64,000 bases of DNA from Bradyrhizobium cajani. GTDB lineage: Bacteria > Pseudomonadota > Alphaproteobacteria > Rhizobiales > Xanthobacteraceae. Both the position numbers and the translations under genes were made by a program. A model generated the notes under the pieces. The model saw only the letters and a list, made by a program, of their open reading frames with translations. It was not told where the DNA came from and searched no databases. Positions 16,955 to 24,208 of the stretch are shown here, in pieces (positions within the stretch are counted from its first letter, which is position 1; each line of letters opens with the position of its first letter). Location of the stretch: NCBI RefSeq assembly GCF_009759665.1, contig NZ_WQNE01000001.1:124001-188000 (forward strand), given 5' to 3'.

Positions 16955-17731
16955 ATGCCACGGAAGCTGATCGATATCTCCGTGCCGCTATGCAACGACG
17001 TGACCGCCGATCCGCCGGGCAATCATCCGACGATCCAGTATATCGATCACCAGCAGGGCCTGCCGCGCATGCTGCAATTCTTCGACGGGCTCAAGGCGCA
17101 TGACTTGCCGGACGGCCAGGGCTGGGCCGTGGAGCAGGTCTCGCTGTCGACCCACAACGGCACCCATCTCGACGCGCCCTGGCACTTCCACCCGACCATG
17201 AACCGCGGCGAGCGGTCATGGACGATCGACGAGGTGCCTCTGGAATGGTGCTTTCAGCCCGGCGTGAAGCTCGATTTCCGGCATCTGGCTGACGGCTACG
17301 TGGCGACCGCCGACGACGTCGAGAAGGAGCTGAAGCGCATCGGGCACAGGCTGTCGCCGCTGGAGATCGTCGTCGTCAACACGAGCGCCGGCGCCAGGTT
17401 CGGCCAGGCTGACTACGTCAATTCCGGTTGCGGCATGGGCTATGAAGCCACCATGTATCTGCTCGAACGCGGCGTGCGGCTGACCGGCACCGACGGCTGG
17501 AGCTGGGACGCACCGTTCGTCTACACCGCACGGAAATATGCGGAAACAAGGGACGCCGGCCTGATCTGGGAAGGCCACAAGGCGGGACGGCACATCGGCT
17601 ACTGCCATCTCGAGAAGCTGCACGATCTCGACAAGCTGCCATCGACCGGATTCATGGTCTCGTGCTTTCCGGTGAAGATCGAGCGCGCATCCGCTGGCTG
17701 GACCCGCGCCGTCGCCATCATCGACGATTAG
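16955..17731 (+). CDS. Cyclase family protein (kynurenine formamidase/isatin hydrolase fold)
   Basis: A 258-residue metal-dependent hydrolase with the family signature HNGTHLDAPWHF, whose His/Asp/His residues bind the catalytic metal. VVNTSAGARF and the tryptophan-rich LTGTDGWSWDAPF also match the family. The ATG at 16955 follows GAGGGA; an in-frame ATG 36 bp upstream is less likely because the fold begins at RKLIDISVPL. Members hydrolyse amides or lactam-like rings, such as N-formylkynurenine or isatin. Divergent from the TRAP-SDR operon, so a shared catabolic pathway is possible. Confidence 0.88.
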   Translation: MPRKLIDISVPLCNDVTADPPGNHPTIQYIDHQQGLPRMLQFFDGLKAHDLPDGQGWAVEQVSLSTHNGTHLDAPWHFHPTMNRGERSWTIDEVPLEWCFQPGVKLDFRHLADGYVATADDVEKELKRIGHRLSPLEIVVVNTSAGARFGQADYVNSGCGMGYEATMYLLERGVRLTGTDGWSWDAPFVYTARKYAETRDAGLIWEGHKAGRHIGYCHLEKLHDLDKLPSTGFMVSCFPVKIERASAGWTRAVAIIDD

Positions 17732-17733
17732 AG

Positions 17734-17776
17734 GATGATCCGGAAAGGTGCGAAGCCGCCTTCCGGAAGATCATGC
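17734..17776 (+). repeat. Short dispersed palindrome (GATCCGGAAA...TTCCGGAAGATCATGC type), copy 1
   Basis: GATGATCCGGAAAGGTGCG pairs with the downstream CCTTCCGGAAGATCATGC to give a stem of about 17 bp. It begins 3 bp after the stop of the cyclase-family gene and ends before the convergent Crp gene's stop. A second copy in the opposite orientation is at 31574-31618. I know this as a common Bradyrhizobium intergenic element. Its placement between convergent 3' ends fits a terminator-like or mRNA-stabilising role. Confidence 0.7.
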
Positions 17777-17802
17777 TCGAGCTTCAAGACCCGGTTCAGG
17801 CA

Positions 17803-18531
17803 TCACTCGCCGTCGAGGCCACTGTCGACGAGCTCGCGCAGGGCGTTGTTATCGAGGACAACGATGGCGCCATGCTCGAGACGAACCCAATTGCGTCCGG
17901 CCCAGGCGCGCAATTGCTTGTTGATGCTCTCGCGCGTCATCCCCACCATCTCGCTGATCTCCTGCTGCGTGATGGCGAGCGTGCCGCTGCCGGAGTCGAG
18001 CTTGCGTTCCTCGGTGAGACCGAGCAGCGCACTCGCCAGCCGGCCCGGCAGGTTTTGCAGGATCACCTGCTCGACCTGCTGGCTGGTCCAGCGCAGGCGC
18101 GCGCAGAGCAGCTCGATGAACTTCATCGCCAGCGCCGGCTGACTCTTCACGAACGGCAGGAAATCCCGGCGGTCGATGATGTAGAGCTCACAATTGGTGT
18201 TGGCGGTCGCGTCGGCCGAGCGCGGAGCGCCGTCGAGGACCGCGATCTCGCCAAAGATTTCTCCTGGGCCGATGAGATTGAGGATGGCGTTCCGGCCGTC
18301 AGGCCCGGAAGAGGATATCTTCACCGTTCCCGTGATCACCGCGAACAGGTTGTTGCCGGGATCGCCCTTGGCGGCGATCGTCGCCCCGCGCTTGACGGTG
18401 GTGTGCTTGGCGTAGCGGCAGAGTTGATCCAGCGCCTCCGGCTCCAGATCCGCGAAGATCGGGTGCTTGCGCAGGACCGATAGTTTATTGCCCGCCGATT
18501 GTCGGGGGTCGCCGGTCTTGTCCTGAGGCAC
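17803..18531 (-). CDS. Crp/Fnr family transcriptional regulator (no Fe-S cysteines)
   Basis: A 242-residue regulator: N-terminal cyclic-nucleotide-binding-like beta-barrel (GNNLFAVITGTVKI, GEIFGEIAVLDG) and a C-terminal helix-turn-helix (ITQQEISEMVGMTRESINKQL). It lacks the N-terminal cysteine cluster of FNR. Its recognition helix has RESINK rather than the ExxSR of FNR/FixK, so it should read a different DNA site. The GEIAVLDGAPRSADA phosphate-cassette-like stretch resembles cAMP-binding Crp. It is convergent with the cyclase-family gene and lies at the edge of the low-oxygen island. Confidence 0.88.
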   Translation of the reverse strand: MPQDKTGDPRQSAGNKLSVLRKHPIFADLEPEALDQLCRYAKHTTVKRGATIAAKGDPGNNLFAVITGTVKISSSGPDGRNAILNLIGPGEIFGEIAVLDGAPRSADATANTNCELYIIDRRDFLPFVKSQPALAMKFIELLCARLRWTSQQVEQVILQNLPGRLASALLGLTEERKLDSGSGTLAITQQEISEMVGMTRESINKQLRAWAGRNWVRLEHGAIVVLDNNALRELVDSGLDGE

Positions 18532-18813
18532 GACACGGGGCTCCTAAGACTGCGAGGCACTGGAGTTCCTGCGTAGTCAACGTTATCAGGCTTTTCAACC
18601 GGAAAGCACGCCCACGGTTTTGCGCAAATGCCGCAAAAATGGCGTGTGGCAAGCTCGAAGTCCGCATCCGAAGGATGCGCCGGGACGTTCGGATCGATGC
18701 AGAGTTGCAGGGGGCGCTCGCTCCCTATCGCGCCAAGGCACAGGCGAACAGCCAAGCGCTGCCCCACAGGGCCGGCGGTTAACATACCAGATGGGACTAC
18801 GGCCTCACAAGCT

Positions 18814-18939
18814 TCAGCGCCTGGAATCCGGGTCGAACCGGCCTGCACTGGTCTGTCGGTCCGCCCAAGCCAGAGCTGCGGCGAACCCGACGAAGATCGC
18901 CACGACGACAATGGTCATCAGCAACGCGTCAATGGGCAT
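18814..18939 (-). CDS. Small single-pass membrane protein, unknown function
   Basis: A 41-residue protein with one membrane helix (LLMTIVVVAIFVGFAAALAW) followed by a basic, polar tail (ADRQTSAGRFDPDSRR). Two consecutive ATGs exist, at 18942 and 18939; the second gives better spacing from GGAGG at 18946-18950. A perfect FNR/FixK box lies about 60 bp upstream of the start (18993-19006). I do not recognise a named family, although similar short proteins near FixK-type regulators in Bradyrhizobium come to mind. The combination of ribosome site, helix and promoter box makes it a likely real gene. Confidence 0.65.
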   Translation of the reverse strand: MPIDALLMTIVVVAIFVGFAAALAWADRQTSAGRFDPDSRR

Positions 18940-18992
18940 CATGCTCCTCCCGGATTGTCCGGGGAATTATTTGCGGCAGACGGCCAGCGTCA

Positions 18993-19006
18993 TTGATCGA
19001 GATCAA
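18993..19006. promoter_or_regulatory. FNR/FixK box TTGATCGAGATCAA
   Basis: A perfect TTGAT-N4-ATCAA palindrome. Its centre is about 60 bp upstream of the small membrane protein start at 18939, which fits class II activation (box near -41.5) with a short leader. It also lies about 30 bp beyond the 3' end of the FNR-type regulator gene at 19035. Confidence 0.72.
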
Positions 19007-19034
19007 GAATCCGAGAGCCGTCGCGAACGGCCTG

Positions 19035-19748
19035 TCAGGCCGCGGCCAGGGCCTCGACACGTGCAGGGTCGAGCAGGCGGATACCGCCATAAATGATCTC
19101 GATTGCGCCGTGACGCTCCAGCTTGGTGAAGGTGCGGCTGACGGTTTCGATGGTCAGGCCGAGATAGTCGGCAATGTCCTGGCGGCTCATCGGAAGCGGG
19201 ACCGTGTCCAGCGATCCCCTGAGCGCCAACAGGCGCTGGCGCCAGCCGAGCAGAAACGTCGCGACCTTCTCGTCCGCCGAGCGGCGGCCGAGCAGGACCA
19301 TGTGGTCGCGTGCCTGGCTCAACTCGCGAATGGCCAGCTCATTGATCCGCCTGAGCAGCTGCGGCCGGTCCTCGATGAAACGGCCGAAGGGCACTTTTGC
19401 GAACTGGCATACGGTCACCGCACCGATCGCATCGGCCGAAAAATTGTGGCGGCCGGAAATATTCATCCCCAGGAAATCGCCGGGCAACGCAAAGCCCACG
19501 ATCTGCCGCCGGCCGTCGGGCAGCAGCTTGTACAGCCGCATGACGCCATCGAGGACGTTGTAGAACGAGGTCGTGATGTCCTCCTCGGAGAACACGGTCT
19601 CGCCCGCTGTAAAATGGACATGGCGTCCCAGGTGCTCGAACTCGCGGAGCTCTGCTGCATCCAGCGAGGAACAAACGGCCGATCCACGGACGGCACAATC
19701 GCTACAGAAATACCCGTTAGGCTCAATCGCGACCACGGAAGGCTTCAT
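19035..19748 (-). CDS. FNR-type oxygen-sensing transcriptional regulator (FnrN/FixK1-like)
   Basis: A 237-residue Crp/Fnr regulator with the cysteines needed for an oxygen-labile [4Fe-4S] cluster: Cys15, Cys18, Cys26 (C-X2-C-X7-C) and Cys114 in VTVCQFAK. The DNA-reading helix contains TIETVSRTF, the E-x-x-S-R arrangement that recognises TTGA half-sites. The start at 19748 is chosen because the cysteine cluster follows closely and because an FNR box at 19830-19843 would place the transcription start near 19795, downstream of the alternative start at 19805. Likely autoregulated and the main controller of the boxes in this island. Confidence 0.88.
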   Translation of the reverse strand: MKPSVVAIEPNGYFCSDCAVRGSAVCSSLDAAELREFEHLGRHVHFTAGETVFSEEDITTSFYNVLDGVMRLYKLLPDGRRQIVGFALPGDFLGMNISGRHNFSADAIGAVTVCQFAKVPFGRFIEDRPQLLRRINELAIRELSQARDHMVLLGRRSADEKVATFLLGWRQRLLALRGSLDTVPLPMSRQDIADYLGLTIETVSRTFTKLERHGAIEIIYGGIRLLDPARVEALAAA

Positions 19749-19829
19749 CACCGCTCCAAGCGTCGGTCCAGCTCCGCCCCCGGCCGAGTTGCCACGCGCC
19801 TGCATTTTACTGCGCTGTGACAAAGGCGA

Positions 19830-19843
19830 TTGACCAAGATCAA
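19830..19843. promoter_or_regulatory. FNR/FixK box TTGACCAAGATCAA
   Basis: TTGAC-N4-ATCAA, a near-perfect FNR/FixK palindrome, in the gap between the divergent FNR-type regulator and the cytochrome c gene. It is about 82 bp upstream of the regulator start and can serve either direction. Confidence 0.7.
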
Positions 19844-19845
19844 TT

Positions 19846-20217
19846 TTGGCGCACCTCCCCACTCTATTCTGTACCTACAGTTCGACGGGACACCCTTCCA
19901 CGCTGCAATACGCGCTCGGCCAGTGTCTGATTGGCCTGTTTCTGATCACGCCCGCGCTGGCCGCCTCGACCGCCGAACAGCGCGGTAGAGCCTTCGCGCA
20001 GGCGAATTGCGCGCGATGCCACGCGATTGATCGCGTCTCGGAGAGCCCGCTCAAGATCGCACCACCACTGCGGAGCCTGCACCAGCGTTACCCGATCGAG
20101 GCCTTGGGGGAGGCTCTGGCCGAAGGCATCTATACCGGCCACGCCGATATCCCCGCCTTCGAGCTCAATCCGGACCAGATCCACGACCTCCTGTCCTACC
20201 TGAAGACACTGGAATAG
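19846..20217 (+). CDS. Small c-type cytochrome
   Basis: Up to 123 residues with a hydrophobic export segment (LIGLFLITPALA, likely cut before STAEQ) and one heme-attachment motif, CARCH. After the heme site comes the usual class I pattern, but the expected axial methionine in the D-M-P-x-F motif is isoleucine (DIPAF). The start is uncertain: the TTG at 19846 abuts the FNR box and may precede the transcript; a CTG at 19903 would give a compact signal peptide. It is divergent from the FNR-type regulator and likely oxygen controlled. It should be a periplasmic electron carrier or a sensor subunit. Confidence 0.75.
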   Translation: MAHLPTLFCTYSSTGHPSTLQYALGQCLIGLFLITPALAASTAEQRGRAFAQANCARCHAIDRVSESPLKIAPPLRSLHQRYPIEALGEALAEGIYTGHADIPAFELNPDQIHDLLSYLKTLE

Positions 20218-20224
20218 CCAGCCG

Positions 20225-21340
20225 TCACACCGCCTGCACGGTCCAACCGATCAGCTCCTTCGCGATGCGAGCAAAGGCCGCATCGAATGCCGCGACTGCC
20301 GCAGCCGGCTCAATCTTGTCGAGCTTCTCGCTGGTCTCGACGAGGCGCGAGGCCATCACCTTGCCGTTCTTGTCGACGATCCTCGCCGACAGTCCGATCT
20401 CGACCCGAGGCTCGCCCTCCGTGGCGATCCGGAAGCGTCTGATGTCGATCAGAAGCTGATAATCGGCCTGACCGAGATCGGTCGTGCGCAAGGGCGCGCG
20501 GGCGATGTCGTAGTTCTCGAAGCTGTCGATCAGCCGCGCCTGCACCAGTTTTGGAATGCTGTCGGCCCAGAGGAAGTCCGCAAAGCCCGGATTGTCACCG
20601 CTAGGTGAGAACAGCATGCGCTGGGTCTGGAGCATCGCGACGGCCGTCGGCTCGGGAATCGCCAACGGCGCCGAGAGCGTCTTGTCAGCCGGTCCGAGAT
20701 TCTGCGGCACGCGCAGATCGTAGGTGATCTTCGGCGCCGGCGTCCCGCCGCCGGTCATCTTCTCCAGGCCCGCCAAAATGCCATCAAACTTGCCGGTGTT
20801 GCGCGCGAGCCCGTCGGAGAAAGTCTTGAAATTGGCGATAGTGTCCTTCAATGGGCCGGAATTGTCCTCCAGAACGGTGTCGACCCGCCGCAGCGCATCG
20901 CGCGCTGCCTGCGTCATGCTCTGGCCTGCGCCGGCCTCGGCGATCAAGGTCAGCGGCTCGCCAGGCTTGGCGCCGGACTTGGCGACGATCACGCCGCCCT
21001 CCAGTGTCACCACCGGCACGCCGGTCAAGCCCTGGAAATCGAGCCCGACCTTGGTGTCAGCACGCACCGGCGTGGTCGCGGCAACCGAGATCGTGGCATT
21101 GACGAAGCGGGGATTGTCAGGCGCAAGTCCGAGCTGGGTCACCTCGCCGACGCGGATGCCGTTGAACAGCACGCCGGCGCCAACCAGGAGGCCCGGCACC
21201 GATCCCTGGAATTGCACGTGGTAGTTCGTGCGTGGCCCGATGCCGCCGGTGTTGTTCAACCAATAGACGAAGCCGAACACCGCGAGGATCGCGGCCAGCA
21301 CGAAGGTGCCGATCAGCACGTAGGGAGCGCGGGTTTCCAT
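20225..21340 (-). CDS. MlaD-like MCE protein fused to a PqiC/auxiliary-lipoprotein-like C-terminal domain
   Basis: A 371-residue protein. An N-terminal membrane anchor (YVLIGTFVLAAILAVFGFVY) precedes one MCE domain (VPGLLVGAGVLFNGIRVGEV to about residue 120) and a helical stretch to about 200. From about 205 the sequence (TYDLRVPQNLGPADKTLSAP, ADFLWADSIPKLVQARLIDSF) resembles the ABC-type transport auxiliary component (PqiC/DUF330), which is usually a separate outer-membrane lipoprotein. It is the periplasmic subunit of an Mla-type phospholipid ABC transporter. The gene follows mlaF by 3 bp in one operon. Confidence 0.85.
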   Translation of the reverse strand: METRAPYVLIGTFVLAAILAVFGFVYWLNNTGGIGPRTNYHVQFQGSVPGLLVGAGVLFNGIRVGEVTQLGLAPDNPRFVNATISVAATTPVRADTKVGLDFQGLTGVPVVTLEGGVIVAKSGAKPGEPLTLIAEAGAGQSMTQAARDALRRVDTVLEDNSGPLKDTIANFKTFSDGLARNTGKFDGILAGLEKMTGGGTPAPKITYDLRVPQNLGPADKTLSAPLAIPEPTAVAMLQTQRMLFSPSGDNPGFADFLWADSIPKLVQARLIDSFENYDIARAPLRTTDLGQADYQLLIDIRRFRIATEGEPRVEIGLSARIVDKNGKVMASRLVETSEKLDKIEPAAAVAAFDAAFARIAKELIGWTVQAV

Positions 21341-21343
21341 GGA

Positions 21344-22129
21344 TCATCTCATTTCGTGTTGCAGCATCTGTGAGCGCTTGCCGTGGAAGTAGGCCCGCAC
21401 CCAGGGATGCTCGGATTGCAGCAGTTCGCGCATTGGGCCGATCGCCACGATCCGGCCGTCGGCGAGCGCGGCGACGCGGTCGCAGACCGTGGTCAGGCTC
21501 GCAAGATCATGGGTGACCATGAACACGGTGAGGCCTAGGGTCTTTTGCAGCGTCCCGATCAGCGCATCGAAATCGCCGGCGGCGATCGGATCGAGGCCGG
21601 AGGTCGGCTCGTCCAGGAACAGGATCGGCGGATCGAGCGCAAGCGCGCGCGCCAGTGCCACGCGCTTGGTCATGCCGCCGGACAGTTCCGCCGGGTATTT
21701 GTCGGCCTCCTGCGCCCGCAACCCGACCATCTCGAGCTTGGCGATCGCGATCTCGTCCATCAATTCCTGCGACAGGAGCAGATTCTCTCGCAGCGGAAAC
21801 TGGACGTTCTGCCGGACGGTCAACGAGGAGAACAGCGCACCCTGCTGGAATAGGATGCCCCATGTCATGGCGGCGCCCAGCGTGCCGCGGTCAGGTGTGC
21901 CACCAATCGGCTGGCCCATGACCTCGATGGTCCCGCTCCGGCGCGGAATGAGGCCGATGACGGTGCGCATCAACACCGACTTGCCGCCGCCGGAGGCACC
22001 GACCAGCCCGAGGATCTCGCCGCGGCGGACATCAAGCGACAGATGGTCGAGCACGGTCTGACGGCCGAAGCCGACCACGAGATCGCGGACGCGGATCGCG
22101 AACTCCTGTTGCGATTCGTCCATCGTCAC
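21344..22129 (-). CDS. ABC transporter ATP-binding protein, MlaF-like
   Basis: A 261-residue ATPase with Walker A GASGGGKS, signature LSGGMTKR, and Walker B ILFLDEPTSGLDP. The threonine-lysine variant in the signature loop and the early RDLVVGFGRQTVLDHLS are typical of MlaF in lipid-trafficking ABC systems. It powers phospholipid transport between the membranes together with the adjoining MlaE and MlaD. Its start overlaps the mlaE stop (ATGA). Confidence 0.92.
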   Translation of the reverse strand: MTMDESQQEFAIRVRDLVVGFGRQTVLDHLSLDVRRGEILGLVGASGGGKSVLMRTVIGLIPRRSGTIEVMGQPIGGTPDRGTLGAAMTWGILFQQGALFSSLTVRQNVQFPLRENLLLSQELMDEIAIAKLEMVGLRAQEADKYPAELSGGMTKRVALARALALDPPILFLDEPTSGLDPIAAGDFDALIGTLQKTLGLTVFMVTHDLASLTTVCDRVAALADGRIVAIGPMRELLQSEHPWVRAYFHGKRSQMLQHEMR

Positions 22130-23262
22130 ATTCCGATCGAGGCAAAGAAGATCGCGAACAGGCCGTCGAGCACGATCACCAGGAAGATCGACTTGACCAC
22201 AGACGTCGTGGTCTGCCGTCCGAGCGACTCGGCGCTGCCCTTCACACGCAAGCCCTCGCTACAGGCAACGATCCCGATCACCAGCGCCATGAATGGCGCC
22301 TTGAGGATGCCCACCTCGAAATGGGTGACGGAGATGGCCTCATGCAGTCGGGCGATGTAGATCGCCGGCCCCATGTCGCCGTAGAACTGCGCGACCAGGC
22401 CGCCGCCATAGAGCGCCGCGATCGATCCGATGAAAGCGAGGATCGGCAACGCAATGACCAGGGCGGCGACCCGCGGCAGGATCAGGACATCGACCGGGTC
22501 GAGGCCCATAGTCGAAAGCGCGTCGATCTCCTCGCGCATCTTCATCGAGCCGAGCTCGGCGGTATAGGCGCTTCCCGACCGGCCGGCGACCATGATGGCG
22601 ACAATCAGCACGCCGAGCTCGCGCAGCACCAGGATGCCGACCATATCGACCGTGTAGGACTCCGCGCCGAACCTGCGAAAGTGGAAGAACCCTTGCTGGG
22701 CGATGATTGCACCGATCAGAAAGGTGATCAGCACGATGATGGGAATGGCCTGCCAGCCAATCCGGTAGAGCTGATACACCAACGATGTCAGCCGCAGCGA
22801 CCGCGGCCGCCGTAGCACGCCGATCACGGCCATGAACAACGCACCGAGCATTTGAAGAAAGATCGTGATGTCTTCCCGCGCGCCGATCGTGGCCTTGCCG
22901 AGATCGTTCAACCTGAGCAGGACAGGATTGGTCGCAGCCGCCCGCGCCGGCGTGTGACGGTTGACCTGACGCACTTCCTCCATCAAGCCGCTGAAATGAT
23001 CGGACACGCCCACGAATTCGGCTGATCTGCCGGATGATGCCGCCCTGCGCGATAATTTCTCCAGCTCCCAGGCGCCGAGCGTGTCGAGGGCGCTGACGCC
23101 GGACATGTCCAGGGTCACAATCCGCGATCGATCGACCTCGGCCCCAACCGAGCGGGACAGCGTTTCGAGCGTCGCCACATTCGCCGCGGTCCACGGCCCT
23201 TCCGGGCGCAATTTCAGCGCATCGCCGGTAGGCGTTGCCAGCAACAGCGGTTCGGAGTTCAC
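22126..23262 (-). CDS. ABC transporter permease, MlaE family with N-terminal STAS domain
   Basis: A 378-residue protein. An N-terminal STAS-like domain (about residues 15-100; IVTLDMSGVSALDTLGAWEL) is fused to an MlaE permease (PIIVLITFLIGAIIAQQG, LRELGVLIVAIMVAGRSGSA and MKMREEIDALSTMGLDP are the conserved core). In many species the STAS partner (MlaB) is separate; fusion is common in alphaproteobacteria. First gene of the mlaE-mlaF-mlaD operon. A weak FNR-like site at 23332-23345 lies 70-80 bp upstream. Confidence 0.92.
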   Translation of the reverse strand: MNSEPLLLATPTGDALKLRPEGPWTAANVATLETLSRSVGAEVDRSRIVTLDMSGVSALDTLGAWELEKLSRRAASSGRSAEFVGVSDHFSGLMEEVRQVNRHTPARAAATNPVLLRLNDLGKATIGAREDITIFLQMLGALFMAVIGVLRRPRSLRLTSLVYQLYRIGWQAIPIIVLITFLIGAIIAQQGFFHFRRFGAESYTVDMVGILVLRELGVLIVAIMVAGRSGSAYTAELGSMKMREEIDALSTMGLDPVDVLILPRVAALVIALPILAFIGSIAALYGGGLVAQFYGDMGPAIYIARLHEAISVTHFEVGILKAPFMALVIGIVACSEGLRVKGSAESLGRQTTTSVVKSIFLVIVLDGLFAIFFASIGM

Positions 23263-23331
23263 GCTTTCACCTCATCGGGACAATCGGTCCCCATTCAGGC
23301 GGTATTTCTAGGCCAGCATGTGGCGGCCGGT

Positions 23332-23345
23332 TTGACCTGCCTCAA
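23332..23345. promoter_or_regulatory. Weak FNR/FixK-like box TTGACCTGCCTCAA
   Basis: Matches TTGAC-N5-TCAA but has C where a purine is expected at position 10. It is about 76 bp upstream of the mlaE start and only 20 bp from the strong box at 23366, so the mla operon could be under the same oxygen control. Low weight by itself. Confidence 0.4.
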
Positions 23346-23365
23346 CCGGGATCACGCTCGGCCTC

Positions 23366-23379
23366 TTGACGCAAGTCAA
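23366..23379. promoter_or_regulatory. FNR/FixK box TTGACGCAAGTCAA
   Basis: TTGAC-N4-GTCAA with fully symmetrical half-sites. The centre lies about 65 bp before the DUF883 start at 23438, right for activation near -41.5. The box also argues against starting the DUF883 gene at the TTG at 23366, which would place the operator inside the coding region. Confidence 0.7.
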
Positions 23380-23437
23380 GTCGGTCGCACCGGCGGATCC
23401 TAGGTTCGCTTTCGATTCAAATGGAGATCTCAGATCC

Positions 23438-23713
23438 ATGTTCGACAGCGACAGGATGAGCGAGGAACTGAAAACCTTGAAGGTCGACGTCACGCGCCTG
23501 CTGAACACCGCCGGCGAGGAGATGTTCGACAGTTCAAAAGACCGGGCCGAGGCCCTGGCTGATCAGATCAAGGCCGCGCTCGCCGAGCTTGGCGAGACAG
23601 TCAGCGACGAGCAGGAGCAACTCCAAGGCCTCATCGCCGAGCGTCCGGTGGCCTCGCTCGCCTCAGCCTTCGCGCTCGGCGTGGTGGTCGGCTTCATGCT
23701 GCGGAGGCACTAG
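23438..23713 (+). CDS. DUF883 family (ElaB/YqjD-like) membrane-anchored protein
   Basis: A 91-residue protein: long amphipathic helix (SEELKTLKVDVTRLLNTAGE to about residue 65) and a C-terminal hydrophobic anchor (VASLASAFALGVVVGFML) ending in RRH. This matches DUF883/ElaB/YqjD proteins, inner-membrane proteins that associate with ribosomes in E. coli. The ATG at 23438 is chosen because the upstream extension would include the FNR box. The next gene begins directly after its stop, so the two form an operon. Confidence 0.8.
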   Translation: MFDSDRMSEELKTLKVDVTRLLNTAGEEMFDSSKDRAEALADQIKAALAELGETVSDEQEQLQGLIAERPVASLASAFALGVVVGFMLRRH

Positions 23714-24199
23714 GTGAACACCGAGAACATTGTCAAACATCTGCGCGTGCTGTGGCGCACCGACAGGATCATCGCGGACATCAGGTTGCGCCATCTGCTG
23801 ATTGGCCTCGGCCTGCGCGCCTTCGCAGCGCTGATCGGAGCATTCGGACTCCTGATGCTGGAACTGGCGGCCTATTTCGCACTGGTCCAGATCTGGAACG
23901 CAATCGCGGCAGCGGCCATCCTCGGCGCCGTCAATTTCCTCATCGCAGCGGTTCTCTTCGTCATCGCCGGCCGTCCCCCGTCTGGCCGCGACATCGAGCT
24001 CGCCAACGAAATTCACGGCGCATCCATCGAAGCTCTTCAGCTCGAGGCCCGCGCGCTCCAGGCCCAGGTGTCAGGCGCGGTCCGTCATCCGCTGAGCACG
24101 GTCGTGCCGGTGCTGGTGCCCCTGATCGCGATCATCGTCAAGAACCTGCGGAAGACGACCAGCGGATCCGCAGCAGCATCGCGTGAAGCGCAATCGTAG
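23714..24199 (+). CDS. Phage holin family (superfamily III/DUF1469-like) membrane protein
   Basis: A 161-residue protein starting at a GTG immediately after the DUF883 stop. Two strong membrane hairpin segments (GLRAFAALIGAFGLLMLELA and AIAAAAILGAVNFLIAAVLF) are followed by an amphipathic region and a final hydrophobic stretch (VVPVLVPLIAIIV). Despite its name this family is often found with DUF883 proteins in non-phage settings, as here. Role likely in envelope stress; not established. Convergent with the PatZ-like gene, 9 bp away. Confidence 0.72.
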   Translation: MNTENIVKHLRVLWRTDRIIADIRLRHLLIGLGLRAFAALIGAFGLLMLELAAYFALVQIWNAIAAAAILGAVNFLIAAVLFVIAGRPPSGRDIELANEIHGASIEALQLEARALQAQVSGAVRHPLSTVVPVLVPLIAIIVKNLRKTTSGSAAASREAQS

Positions 24200-24208
24200 C
24201 CGCTACGC

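Noticed and set aside
19846..19902. The first 19 codons of the cytochrome c reading, starting at TTG 19846, as certain coding sequence.
   Set aside because: This start abuts the FNR box and may lie before the transcript start; the true start is probably further in, so the N-terminus is left open.
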